Assembly: GCA_002418775.1 (NCBI GenBank)
Contig: DIEU01000060.1
Location: forward strand, 1-16,549
Source of the DNA: Firmicutes bacterium UBA5766
GTDB taxonomy: Bacteria > Bacillota > Desulfotomaculia > Desulfotomaculales > Nap2-2B
DNA: 16,549 nt
Direction: 5' to 3'
Notes under the pieces: generated by a model
The model's input: only the letters and a program-made list of their open reading frames with translations
The model's database searches: none
Told to the model about the DNA's origin: nothing
Shown: piece after piece, positions 1 through 6,934 of the stretch
Layout of the letters: each line of letters begins with the position of its first letter
Numbering within the stretch: the first letter of the stretch is position 1
Position numbers and translations under genes: made by a program

Positions 1-1491
1 GGAGAAGCAGCTTTAGAAAAGCGCAAGGCGAAAGGACAAACCAACGCCCGCGAGAGACTCGACCTGCTTTTGGATCCGCACAGTTTCTGGGAAGTCGGCG
101 CTTTTATGAAGCATCGCCAATCAGAATTCGGCATGGATAAAGTATACGTCCCTGCAGAAGGCGTTGTGGCTGGATACGGAAAAATAAACGGCCGTAACGT
201 CGTTGTTATCTCAGAGGATTTCACGGCTCTGGCCGGAACCTTCGGTGAGTATCACGGCAAAAAGTTCGTCTGGGCTCTTGAATTTGCCCAGAATAAAGGC
301 TGGCCCTTCATTGGAATCAACGACTCCGGCGGCGCCCGGCTTCAGGAAGGAATGGATACCCTGGAGGCATACGGCTGGACTTTTGCAGCCCAGTGCCGCG
401 CTTCCGGAATTATCCCGCAGATAGCTCTTCTTTTAGGCCCCTGCCTTGGCGGCCAGGCCTACCACCCGATTATGAACGATTTTCTGATTCAAAGCGCAAA
501 GACTGGCTTTTTAGGCATTGCCGGACCGGCCTTCGTAAAAACACAAACAGGAGAGGATATTTCCCTGGAAGAACTTTCCGGCTGGGAACCGCATGCCGTT
601 AGGGCAGGAAACACGCATATCGTGGGAGAAGACGATTTTGAGTGCATAGACGCGGCCAAGAAACTTCTATCCTACATGCCCCAAAACAACAGGGAAAAGC
701 CCCCGGTTGTAAAAATTGGCGACGACCCCAATAGAGAAATTCCTGAACTGGATGACTTCCTGCCTGACCCGTTGCTGATGACACCTTACGATGTATATCC
801 GCTTATCGATATGGTTGTAGATAAGGGAAGCTTCTTTGAAATCCACAAAGAGTTTGCTCCACAATTAATCGTCGGTTTCGCACGTTTCGATGGAAGATCA
901 GTCGGAATGGTTGTCAATAATCCCGACTTCCTGGCAGGCGCTATGAACTGCGACTCCTCTGATAAACTGGCCAGATTCGTCCGCACATGCGACCTTTTCA
1001 ATATCCCTGTGGTAACCCTTGTTGACTGCCCTGCATTCTGGATTGGTTCTGAAGAAGAGCATAAGGGAATCCTGCGTCACGGCGCAAAAACCCTTTATGC
1101 CTGGGCTGACGCCACGGTACCCCTTATTGCAGTAATCACCGGAAAATCATATGCCGGCGCTCATTACGCCATCCTGGACAAGAGCATCGGGGCAGACCTG
1201 TGCTACGCCTGGCCGACAGCCAAGATTAACATCGTCGGCGGCGCTACTGCGGCAAGCGTAATTTTTGCCAAAGAAATCAAGAATTCTCCGAACCCGGCAG
1301 AAACAGCAGCAAAGCGAATTGCAGAATACAATAAGGCATACGAGCATCCCTACCAGCCCGCAGAACGCGGATATGTTGACGACGTTATTATGCCGCACGA
1401 TACAAGAAAAGTTATTTGCCAGGCCCTGGAGATACTGGAAAACAAACAAGTTGCCAGACCCTGGAGGAAATATTCAAATATCAACCTGTAA
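1..1491 (+). CDS. Acyl-CoA carboxyltransferase subunit, 5' end missing
   Basis: This is a carboxyltransferase of the biotin-dependent acyl-CoA carboxylase/decarboxylase type (PF01039; propionyl-CoA carboxylase beta, MmdA and transcarboxylase 12S family). The reading frame is open from base 1, and its first codons already match the family N-terminus (a KRKAKGQTNARERLDLLLDP-like stretch), so the TTG at 70 is not the start and only a few codons are lost. The 496 visible residues cover both crotonase-like halves: the N-terminal half has GGARLQEG (about 110-117) and GPCLGGQAYHP (about 146-156), and the C-terminal half has a RHGAK...YAWADATVP block and YAWPTA. The acyl-CoA pocket segments depart from the propionyl-CoA type (GGQAYHP instead of GGAxYSP; CPAFWIGS instead of VPGFLPGT), so I do not assign a substrate. 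No biotin carboxylase or carrier gene is adjacent downstream. A terminator follows the stop codon. Confidence 0.9.
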   Translation, partial: GEAALEKRKAKGQTNARERLDLLLDPHSFWEVGAFMKHRQSEFGMDKVYVPAEGVVAGYGKINGRNVVVISEDFTALAGTFGEYHGKKFVWALEFAQNKGWPFIGINDSGGARLQEGMDTLEAYGWTFAAQCRASGIIPQIALLLGPCLGGQAYHPIMNDFLIQSAKTGFLGIAGPAFVKTQTGEDISLEELSGWEPHAVRAGNTHIVGEDDFECIDAAKKLLSYMPQNNREKPPVVKIGDDPNREIPELDDFLPDPLLMTPYDVYPLIDMVVDKGSFFEIHKEFAPQLIVGFARFDGRSVGMVVNNPDFLAGAMNCDSSDKLARFVRTCDLFNIPVVTLVDCPAFWIGSEEEHKGILRHGAKTLYAWADATVPLIAVITGKSYAGAHYAILDKSIGADLCYAWPTAKINIVGGATAASVIFAKEIKNSPNPAETAAKRIAEYNKAYEHPYQPAERGYVDDVIMPHDTRKVICQALEILENKQVARPWRKYSNINL

Positions 1492-1504
1492 AATCAGGCT
1501 ATTA

Positions 1505-1533
1505 AAAAGGGTCTTCCGGCGGAAGACCCTTTT
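1505..1533. terminator. Bidirectional intrinsic terminator
   Basis: A perfect 9-bp stem (gggtcttcc / ggaagaccc, 1509-1517 and 1521-1529) with a 3-base loop is flanked by A-run and T-run on both sides, extending the pairing by four bases. It lies 14 bases after the carboxyltransferase stop and shortly after the end of the oppositely oriented coiled-coil gene, so it can stop transcription from both convergent genes. Confidence 0.9.
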
Positions 1534-1534
1534 C

Positions 1535-1576
1535 GTTAACCAGTTTGTTTTAAACGTTAATCAGTTTGTTTTAAAC
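1535..1576. repeat. Tandem 21-bp duplication at the end of the coiled-coil gene
   Basis: Two adjacent 21-base units (1535-1555 and 1556-1576) differ at one position. The second contains the last codons and stop of the minus-strand gene ending at 1557. Because 21 is a multiple of three, the other copy repeats the same codons (L-K-Q-T) just beyond the stop and ends in a second in-frame stop. It looks like a small local duplication of the gene's 3' end. Confidence 0.85.
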
Positions 1577-2012
1577 CGTTCAATTCTTCCCTGCCCTTTT
1601 TCACCTGGTCCGTGAGTTTCTCGAGGTCTTTTTCAATCCCGCTCAAAACATCATCAGCGTAATCGCGTGCCCCCTGTTTAATTTCAAAGGCAACCTGTTC
1701 CGCTTTCTGGATCATTTCCTCAGCTATTATTTGAGCCTGGCGCGTTATTTCACTTTCCTCGGCCTGCCTGTCCAACTGTCTTTTAGCATCGTCCAGAATT
1801 CTTGACGCCTCTCTTTTTGTATCGTTCATCACTTTTTCGCGTTCCTGAATCAACCATTTCGCCTGACGCATTTCTTCCGGTATAGAAGTGCGGATCCGGT
1901 CAAGGCAATCCAATAGCCGGTCTTCATTGATTAAAACCTTCCTTGTCAGGGGAACCCGCATACTTTCTTCAACCAGTTCTTCAAGTTCGTTAAGAATATT
2001 TGACAGCTCCAC
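1557..2012 (-). CDS. Coiled-coil protein, ATP synthase subunit B/DivIVA-like
   Basis: A 151-residue, highly charged protein predicted to be almost wholly alpha-helical. From about residue 60 to 145 it has heptad-like E/K/Q/A repeats typical of a long coiled coil, with no membrane segment and no nucleotide-binding motif. Proteins of this kind are often labelled 'ATPase' or related to the ATP synthase b subunit; the N-terminal part also recalls DivIVA-type proteins. I cannot assign a function. The start is GTG, with GGGAGG 7 bases upstream. It follows rsmD by about 40 bases on the same strand and probably shares its transcript; in many Firmicutes coaD occupies this place after rsmD, but it is absent here. 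Confidence 0.7.
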   Translation of the reverse strand: MELSNILNELEELVEESMRVPLTRKVLINEDRLLDCLDRIRTSIPEEMRQAKWLIQEREKVMNDTKREASRILDDAKRQLDRQAEESEITRQAQIIAEEMIQKAEQVAFEIKQGARDYADDVLSGIEKDLEKLTDQVKKGREELNGLKQTD

Positions 2013-2052
2013 TTATAAACCTCCCTTTTATTGGCTTGGACGATCAGCCAGT

Positions 2053-2616
2053 TCAGGTTTTAAAACTATAAAAAGTCAACAGCGTATCCCCGTACTTGTG
2101 TTGGCGTGTTAACATTAAATTATCAACCCTAGCCGGCAACACCTCTCTTTTACTGCTTTCCACAATAATAACGCCATCCGGTAAGAGCAAACCGCTGTTG
2201 CCGATTATTTCGATTGTAGGCTTTTCCAGTCCCTGCTCATACGGCGGATCAAGAAAGACAATATCATAAAGCTCTTTTCTGTTTGCCATCAACTTAAGGG
2301 CTCTTAAAACATGCAACTTAATTACATAAATTTGGGCGGATATGTCCCCGTTTAAAAAACCTAGGTTCTCATAGATAGCCTGCACAGCTTTGCTGTTTTG
2401 ATCTACGAAGCAAACCCGCCGTGCGCCCCGGCTTACTGCCTCGATACCAACATTGCCGGTTCCGGCATAAAGATCCAAAAACCGGCTTTCCTGGACTCTT
2501 GCGCCGAGTATATCAAAGAGCGCCTCCTTAACCCTGTCACCGGTTGGACGCCCTTTCCAACCACGGGGCACTTTAAGCAGGCGGCCCCTGTATATGCCGG
2601 AAATTACCCTAACCAT
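2053..2616 (-). CDS. rsmD: 16S rRNA (guanine(966)-N2)-methyltransferase RsmD
   Basis: RsmD methylates N2 of G966 in 16S rRNA during 30S assembly, using S-adenosylmethionine. The 187-residue product has the family signatures in order: RPT-DRVKEALF near residues 23-34, SAM-binding motif I DLYAGTGNVGIEA (48-60), acidic motif II VDQN (about 71-74) and catalytic DPPY (123-126). The length matches the family. I start it at ATG 2616, not the upstream ATG at 2649: 2616 begins the conserved MVRVISGxYRGR N-terminus, has AAGGA 9 bases upstream, and a likely sigma-A promoter sits at 2640-2668, which would place the transcript start downstream of 2649. It is divergent from gpr and followed by the coiled-coil gene. 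Confidence 0.93.
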   Translation of the reverse strand: MVRVISGIYRGRLLKVPRGWKGRPTGDRVKEALFDILGARVQESRFLDLYAGTGNVGIEAVSRGARRVCFVDQNSKAVQAIYENLGFLNGDISAQIYVIKLHVLRALKLMANRKELYDIVFLDPPYEQGLEKPTIEIIGNSGLLLPDGVIIVESSKREVLPARVDNLMLTRQHKYGDTLLTFYSFKT

Positions 2617-2639
2617 GCCAAGCTTTCCTTCTTCCGTAC

Positions 2640-2668
2640 ATTTTACCATAATCTTAACACAATGATAA
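2640..2668 (-). promoter_or_regulatory. Probable sigma-A promoter of rsmD
   Basis: On the minus strand TTATCA (2663-2668) and TAAAAT (2640-2645) are separated by 17 bases, matching 4/6 and 5/6 consensus positions. Expected initiation near 2633 leaves a short leader containing the AAGGA site before ATG 2616. Hexamer matching only. Confidence 0.4.
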
Positions 2669-2709
2669 AACTAATTTGTATTAATTAAGTATTTTCCTGG
2701 AATTTACGC

Positions 2710-2738
2710 ACATAAACAAAAATTATGCGGGAATGCTA
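2710..2738 (+). promoter_or_regulatory. Possible sigma-G (forespore) promoter of gpr
   Basis: ACATA (2710-2714), 17 bases, then AATGCTA (2732-2738) resembles the sigma-G pattern GHATR-n17/18-CATnnTA, with one mismatch in each element. It lies about 30 bases upstream of the gpr start, leaving a leader of about 23 bases. In Bacillus gpr is transcribed by sigma-F/sigma-G. The reading GGGAATGCTA (2729-2738) would also fit a sigma-F-like -10. Confidence 0.4.
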
Positions 2739-2767
2739 TATCTATGCAATCATAGAAGGTGTTCATT

Positions 2768-3730
2768 ATGTTAAACCAATTATACCAGAATTTTGGAATC
2801 AGCCTAGACCTTGCCCTGGAAGCAAGGGAAATCGTGCGCGGGGAAACCGGCCAGGAGATTCCGGGTGTAAAGGTCGATCAGGAGAATTATGAACATGCCC
2901 AGGTAACCATAGTTGATATTATCGAACCCTACGCTGAAAAAATCATGGGAAAACCGGTCGGCGTTTATATAACTATTGAAGCGCCAGTAATCAGGGAAAA
3001 CAACCCCCAGGCGCATAAGGAAATAAGCGAAATACTGGCCCATTATCTCAAAAAATTAATCAACCTCCCCGAATACGCCAATATTTTACTGGTCGGGCTG
3101 GGAAACTGGCGGGCAACTCCTGATGCGCTGGGTCCTGAAGTAATTGAGCAAAGTCTGGTTACACGCCATCTTTTTAATTATGCTCCCCAAACATTAAAAC
3201 AGGGAATGAGATCAGTCAGCGCCATGTCTCCCGGTGTACTGGGAATTACGGGCATAGAAACTGCGGAAATTATCAAGGGAGTTGTGGAAAAAATCCACCC
3301 GGAATTAATCATCACCATCGACTCACTGGCTGCCCGCAGCGCAACACGCATCGCAACAACAATCCAAATTGCCACCACCGGTATAAAGCCCGGATCCGGT
3401 ATAGGCAACCAGAGATCCGGTATTAACCAGGAAACAATGGGTGTGCCCGTAATAGCGATCGGGGCGCCCACAGTAGTCCACGCGGCCGTCATAGCCAGTG
3501 ACGCCATAGAACAGTATTTAAAACAGGCGCAAATAAACAATCAAACCGGATCAAACTTTTCACAGCAGATAATCAACAAAGTGCTCGAACCCTTCGGGGG
3601 AAATCTTACGGTCACCCCCAAAGAGATTGACACCTTAATCCACAGCACGGCACAAATTATTGCATCCGGTATAACATCGGCTTTACAGCCGGAATTAACC
3701 CAGGATGACTACACATTCTATATGCATTAA
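2768..3730 (+). CDS. gpr: Germination protease GPR
   Basis: GPR is the aspartate-dependent endopeptidase that degrades alpha/beta-type small acid-soluble spore proteins (SASPs) during spore germination; it is made as a zymogen in the forespore. The roughly 320-residue product carries the characteristic blocks GNWRATPDALGP (Asp about 119, equivalent to catalytic Asp127 of B. megaterium), the SPGVLGITGIET region, ITIDSLAARS (Asp about 185, equivalent to Asp193), IKPGSGIGNQR and GVPVIAIGAPTVV. I prefer ATG 2768 over GTG 2759 because the AGAAGGTG ribosome binding site overlaps that GTG and is well spaced for 2768. The N-terminal segment before the GVKVD-type region would include the self-cleaved propeptide. 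It converges with a SASP gene, its expected substrate. Confidence 0.95.
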   Translation: MLNQLYQNFGISLDLALEAREIVRGETGQEIPGVKVDQENYEHAQVTIVDIIEPYAEKIMGKPVGVYITIEAPVIRENNPQAHKEISEILAHYLKKLINLPEYANILLVGLGNWRATPDALGPEVIEQSLVTRHLFNYAPQTLKQGMRSVSAMSPGVLGITGIETAEIIKGVVEKIHPELIITIDSLAARSATRIATTIQIATTGIKPGSGIGNQRSGINQETMGVPVIAIGAPTVVHAAVIASDAIEQYLKQAQINNQTGSNFSQQIINKVLEPFGGNLTVTPKEIDTLIHSTAQIIASGITSALQPELTQDDYTFYMH

Positions 3731-3768
3731 TTATTGATAACCGTATATACTGAAAATTAACTTACCTT

Positions 3769-3943
3769 AGGGAGGTCAACTGCCTACGTGCTTATGTACG
3801 CCCCTAATTCTTGTACGAACCCGTTCGCCCTCGGGCTTAAGTCAAACTCGGCGCATGCGCCTCAAACAGTTCCTCGCTTGTCCTTAAGGTTCACTCATTC
3901 TTTGAATGAAGGCTCAAAATCGTACTTAAGGCATTGCCCCCCT
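3769..3943. repeat. Compact intergenic element with imperfect terminal inverted repeats
   Basis: This lies in the 418-base stretch between gpr and the SASP gene, where I see no credible gene. Its ends are imperfect inverted repeats (3769-3786 against the reverse complement of 3926-3943; both read roughly AGGG(A/G)GG..CAA..TGCCT). Inside are the 12-bp perfect palindrome ggcgcatgcgcc (3850-3861), a tcattc-ttt-gaatga hairpin (3895-3909), a gccc-tc-gggc inverted repeat near 3827-3836 and three cttaag sites. Its base composition and short palindromes differ from the AT-rich flanks. It could be a MITE-like dispersed repeat or a structured RNA; the sequence alone does not decide. Confidence 0.4.
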
Positions 3944-4006
3944 TTGCTGATTGAATTTTCATCTTATTGAAGACACTGCATTGGCAGCATGGGTATCTAT
4001 ACTGTT

Positions 4007-4048
4007 AAAAAACACAGAAGACCAGTTAAACTTTACAAACTGGTCTTC
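4007..4048 (-). terminator. Intrinsic terminator of the SASP gene
   Basis: A perfect 11-bp stem (gaagaccagtt at 4017-4027, aactggtcttc at 4038-4048) with a 10-base loop is followed on the minus strand, after tgtg, by six T residues (4007-4012). It lies about 100 bases beyond the SASP stop codon. No T run follows on the plus strand, so it is directional. Confidence 0.65.
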
Positions 4049-4148
4049 CGGCTAATATCCATTTTCAATTAAACCCTGCAGTTTAAAGAAAGTATATCCT
4101 TTACTCATCTTCGGATCTCAATCAGGAAAAACTCCCTTAAGGAACGTC

Positions 4149-4403
4149 CTAACGGGCGCCGCTGGAAGTAACCTGAGGAGTCGGAGGCTGGTTGCCGCTA
4201 GCCAGGCTTGTTTCGTAAGCAGCGATCATCTTTTTGACCATATTGCCGCCTATTGCGCCATTAACACGGGAAGGAATATCACCCATGTAACCACCCTGGG
4301 GAACCTGAATTCCTAGCTCGGCAGCAGTTTCCCACTTGAACTGCTCCATTGCGTTGGAAGCCTGATTAATGAGAATCCTGTTTGATTTCTGTCCCTGTGC
4401 CAT
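4149..4403 (-). CDS. Alpha/beta-type small acid-soluble spore protein
   Basis: SASPs of this type coat and protect spore DNA and are degraded by GPR at germination. The 84-residue product has the family pattern: N-terminal QKSNRILINQASNAMEQFKWETAAELGI with the GPR-site region around Glu25, and the C-terminal DNA-binding block SRVNGAIGGNMVKKMIAAYE (about 45-64). The segment VPQGGYMGDIP between the helices is longer than in Bacillus SspA/B, and the residue after Glu25 is Thr rather than the Ile/Phe of Bacillus proteins. The tail (after residue 68) is Pro/Ser-rich and disordered-looking. ATG 4403 is preceded by an excellent AAGGAGGTGA site. A sigma-G-type promoter lies immediately upstream. Confidence 0.95.
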   Translation of the reverse strand: MAQGQKSNRILINQASNAMEQFKWETAAELGIQVPQGGYMGDIPSRVNGAIGGNMVKKMIAAYETSLASGNQPPTPQVTSSGAR

Positions 4404-4436
4404 TTAATTTTCACCTCCTTATTTTCAGCTTAAGTT

Positions 4437-4466
4437 TATTATGAGCATTAATAAATTGCTTTAAAC
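4437..4466 (-). promoter_or_regulatory. Sigma-G-type promoter of the SASP gene
   Basis: On the minus strand GTTTA (4462-4466), 18 bases, then CATAATA (4437-4443) fits GHATR-n18-CATnnTA, with a perfect -10 and one mismatch in the -35. Expected initiation near 4430 gives a leader of about 27 bases that includes the AAGGAGGTGA site. Forespore expression is what is known for this gene family. Confidence 0.6.
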
Positions 4467-4578
4467 TAGAACATTTTACCCAGTTAATAGCTTGAAAATA
4501 AGGATTTAAAAACTATTAAAGTCAAATTTTAATTTCGAATCATGAATTGTAACGGTATCACAAAATATTGCTTAAAAA

Positions 4579-6657
4579 TCAACCCCCGCCCCAATTAAGC
4601 ATTGACCTTGCCTGTAATTCCTCCCTTAACAATATGTTCGCGCTGTGCGTCAGTTCCGGATCGTTTTCCAGTAATTTAAAAGCCTCGCTCCTGACCTGTA
4701 AGAGCAGGCTCTGATCACGGATCATGTCGGCGGCTTTAAATTCCGGCATGCCGGACTGGCGGAATCCCGTCAATTCGCCCGGCCCCCTTAAAGACAGGTC
4801 TGCTTCGGCAAGAGAAAAACCGTCTGTGATCCTGGCAAGGACTTGCAAACGCTCCCGCACATCTTCAGACAGTGAGGCCGAGACAAGAATGCAAAACGAT
4901 TCTTCGCTGCCCCGCCCTACACGCCCGCGCAGCTGATGCAGCTGGGCGAGGCCAAACCGCTCCGCTCCCAAAATCACCATTACGCTCGCGTTTGGCACAT
5001 CCACGCCTACTTCGATGACAGTAGTTGAGATCAAAACATCAATTGCGCCGCTGTAAAAGGACCTCATAACCCTTTCTTTCTCGTCGGTTTTTAATCTTCC
5101 GTGCAATAGGGCTACACTGCAGTCCCGAAAGAAAATTCCCGAGGACAGTTCTTTTTCCAGTTCAACCGCCGCCTGCACATCAAATCTCTCGGATTCCTCG
5201 ATCAGAGGGCAAATTATATATGCCTGACGGCCAAGATCTACCTGCTTGCGGACAAATCGGTATACTGATCCCATGTCTGTTGACAGGTATGTTTTGACCG
5301 GTTTGCGGCCGGGAGGAAGTTCCCGGATCACGCTGATTTCCAAATCCCCGTATAAAGTCAGGGCTAAAGTGCGCGGTATCGGGGTAGCTGTCATAACCAG
5401 TACATCCGGATATAACCCCTTGGACTGTAAAAGGGCCCTCTGCCGCACGCCGAAACGGTGCTGTTCATCAATTACAACTGCCGCAAGGTTCTTGAATTCT
5501 ACGTCATCCCGGATAAGAGAGTGGGTACCTACTATAACCGATATTTGGCCGGCGCGCAGCCTTTCCAGAAACACTGAACGTTCTTTCTTCCTGAGGCCGC
5601 TTGAAATGAATCCTATTTCGATCCCCGAATCACACAGGAGGCGCCGCAGGCCGAGGTAGTGCTGCTCAGCAAGTATCTCGGTCGGCGCCATCAGCGCGCC
5701 CTGCAGGCCGCTGCCGGCCGCTTTCAGAAGAAACAGCAGGCTGACAACAGTTTTGCCTGAGCCAACATCGCCCTGCAGCAAACGGTACATCGGACAGGCC
5801 TTGTCCAAATCACTGTTAATTTCCCGCCAGGCGTTATTTTGGCCTGCCGTCAAAGTAAAAGGGAGTTTGCCGGTGAATTTCTCCAGAATATCCGGGTTGG
5901 GGAGGTATTGATGGGGTTTGTTTATCCTGGTCAGTTTCAAACGCCGCAAGCCAAGAGCAACCTGAAATAAAAATAATTCTTCCCAGATGAAACGTTCTTT
6001 TGCTTTTTGAGCTTTTTGAATGCTGGCCGGAAAATGAACTTCCTCCAGGGCTTCCGGCAAAACAGGCAGCGCATGCGCTTCAACTAAATGCGGCGGTATA
6101 AATTCCTTCAACCTGTGCGCCCATTCAGCCAGCCCTTTTTTAATAATCCTGCGCAGCAGGCGCTGGCTGAACTGTTCGGTAAGCGGATAAACGGGCACGA
6201 TCCGCCCACCCTGTAAAAGTCCCTCCCCTTCTTCGACTACTTCAAAATCACTAGCATATACCTGAACCTGTCCAGTGAAACGATCTATTTTACCCGTCAG
6301 GACAATTCTTTGCCCGGGTGAAAACTGCTTTTTAAGAAAAGGCTGGTTAAACCAGACCCCCATAAAAAAACCACTGCTGTCTTTAAGCAGCAGTTTGGTA
6401 ACGACAAGGCCCGGCCGCGGTTTTGTTTCCCTTACACCCGTTACCGTCCCGATAAGAGTAGCCTTTTCGCCGTGAGCGGTTTCAAAGGCAGTCTTTACCT
6501 GGCTTCTGTCCTCATAATCCCGCGGGAAATAATAAAGCAGATCGTGAACGGTTTCAATCCCCAGCTTTTTTAAGAGCGCCGCTCTTTTCTGGCCGACCGT
6601 TTTCAAGCACTGAATTTTCTGATCTATGGGGTGATTACCCTGTGTTCTGGAAAACAT
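4579..6657 (-). CDS. recG: ATP-dependent DNA helicase RecG
   Basis: RecG is the superfamily 2 translocase that remodels stalled replication forks and Holliday junctions. From the chosen start the protein is 692 residues, the normal length. The N-terminal wedge domain includes an OB-fold (about 65-145). Helicase motifs follow: GDVGSGKT (about 296-303, Walker A), DEQH (397-400), TATPIPRT (423-430), then STTVIEVGVDVPNA and the QLRGRVGRG motif, and the C-terminal GPGELTGFRQSG block typical of RecG. I chose ATG 6657, with AGGG about 10 bases upstream, over the TTG at 6675, which has no good binding site and adds only six residues. It is divergent from rpmB. Confidence 0.93.
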   Translation of the reverse strand: MFSRTQGNHPIDQKIQCLKTVGQKRAALLKKLGIETVHDLLYYFPRDYEDRSQVKTAFETAHGEKATLIGTVTGVRETKPRPGLVVTKLLLKDSSGFFMGVWFNQPFLKKQFSPGQRIVLTGKIDRFTGQVQVYASDFEVVEEGEGLLQGGRIVPVYPLTEQFSQRLLRRIIKKGLAEWAHRLKEFIPPHLVEAHALPVLPEALEEVHFPASIQKAQKAKERFIWEELFLFQVALGLRRLKLTRINKPHQYLPNPDILEKFTGKLPFTLTAGQNNAWREINSDLDKACPMYRLLQGDVGSGKTVVSLLFLLKAAGSGLQGALMAPTEILAEQHYLGLRRLLCDSGIEIGFISSGLRKKERSVFLERLRAGQISVIVGTHSLIRDDVEFKNLAAVVIDEQHRFGVRQRALLQSKGLYPDVLVMTATPIPRTLALTLYGDLEISVIRELPPGRKPVKTYLSTDMGSVYRFVRKQVDLGRQAYIICPLIEESERFDVQAAVELEKELSSGIFFRDCSVALLHGRLKTDEKERVMRSFYSGAIDVLISTTVIEVGVDVPNASVMVILGAERFGLAQLHQLRGRVGRGSEESFCILVSASLSEDVRERLQVLARITDGFSLAEADLSLRGPGELTGFRQSGMPEFKAADMIRDQSLLLQVRSEAFKLLENDPELTHSANILLREELQARSMLNWGGG

Positions 6658-6659
6658 AC

Positions 6660-6688
6660 TTGCATGACCCTGCAACTTTTGATAGAAT
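6660..6688 (+). promoter_or_regulatory. Probable sigma-A promoter of rpmB
   Basis: TTGCAT (6660-6665) and TAGAAT (6683-6688) are separated by 17 bases. The -10 matches 5/6. Initiation near 6695 leaves a leader of about 29 bases containing the AAGGGAG binding site. It partly overlaps the beginning of recG on the other strand. Confidence 0.5.
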
Positions 6689-6723
6689 AAGCAACAGTCT
6701 ATTCTTCAAGGGAGATGTATTTA

Positions 6724-6915
6724 GTGTCTAGAAAATGCACAATCTGCGGGAAGGGCATAGAAGTCGGCATGAAAGTAAGCCACTCCCATATCCGCACAAA
6801 GAGAACTTGGGCGGCAAACCTGCAGCGGGTTAAAGCTGTTGTTGACGGCGCGCCGAAAAGAATTCTTGTTTGTACGCGTTGTTTAAGAAGCGGAAAAGTA
6901 AAAAGAGCTATCTAA
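6724..6915 (+). CDS. rpmB: 50S ribosomal protein L28, zinc-binding form
   Basis: L28 is a structural protein of the large ribosomal subunit. The 63-residue product shows the family pattern: CxxCGKG at the N-terminus, VSHSHIRTKR, then a C-terminal CTRCLRSGKV. Four cysteines (about 5, 8, 50, 53) form two CxxC pairs, the zinc-ribbon (C+) version. GTG 6724 is the likely start: the AAGGGAG site (6708-6714) is 9 bases upstream, whereas it directly abuts the ATG at 6715. It is divergent from recG and converges on the nicotinate phosphoribosyltransferase-like gene, with 19 bases between the stops. The yloU/yloV neighbours common in Bacillus are absent. Confidence 0.95.
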   Translation: MSRKCTICGKGIEVGMKVSHSHIRTKRTWAANLQRVKAVVDGAPKRILVCTRCLRSGKVKRAI

Positions 6916-6934
6916 AGCGCTAATCGGCGGTTTC

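Noticed and set aside
1147..1449. 100-codon minus-strand frame inside the carboxyltransferase gene
   Set aside because: Lies entirely opposite a well-conserved gene and shows no family features; shadow frame.
1535..1576. Tandem repeats considered as the start of a CRISPR or other repeat array
   Set aside because: Only two adjacent units without spacers, one of them inside a gene end; a local duplication explains it.
3178..3540. 120-codon minus-strand frame opposite gpr
   Set aside because: Hydrophobic-looking, but wholly antisense to conserved gpr blocks; shadow frame.
3788..3970. 60-codon plus-strand frame between gpr and the SASP gene
   Set aside because: No ribosome binding site, composition unlike neighbouring proteins, and it runs through the palindromes of the intergenic element; treated as non-coding.
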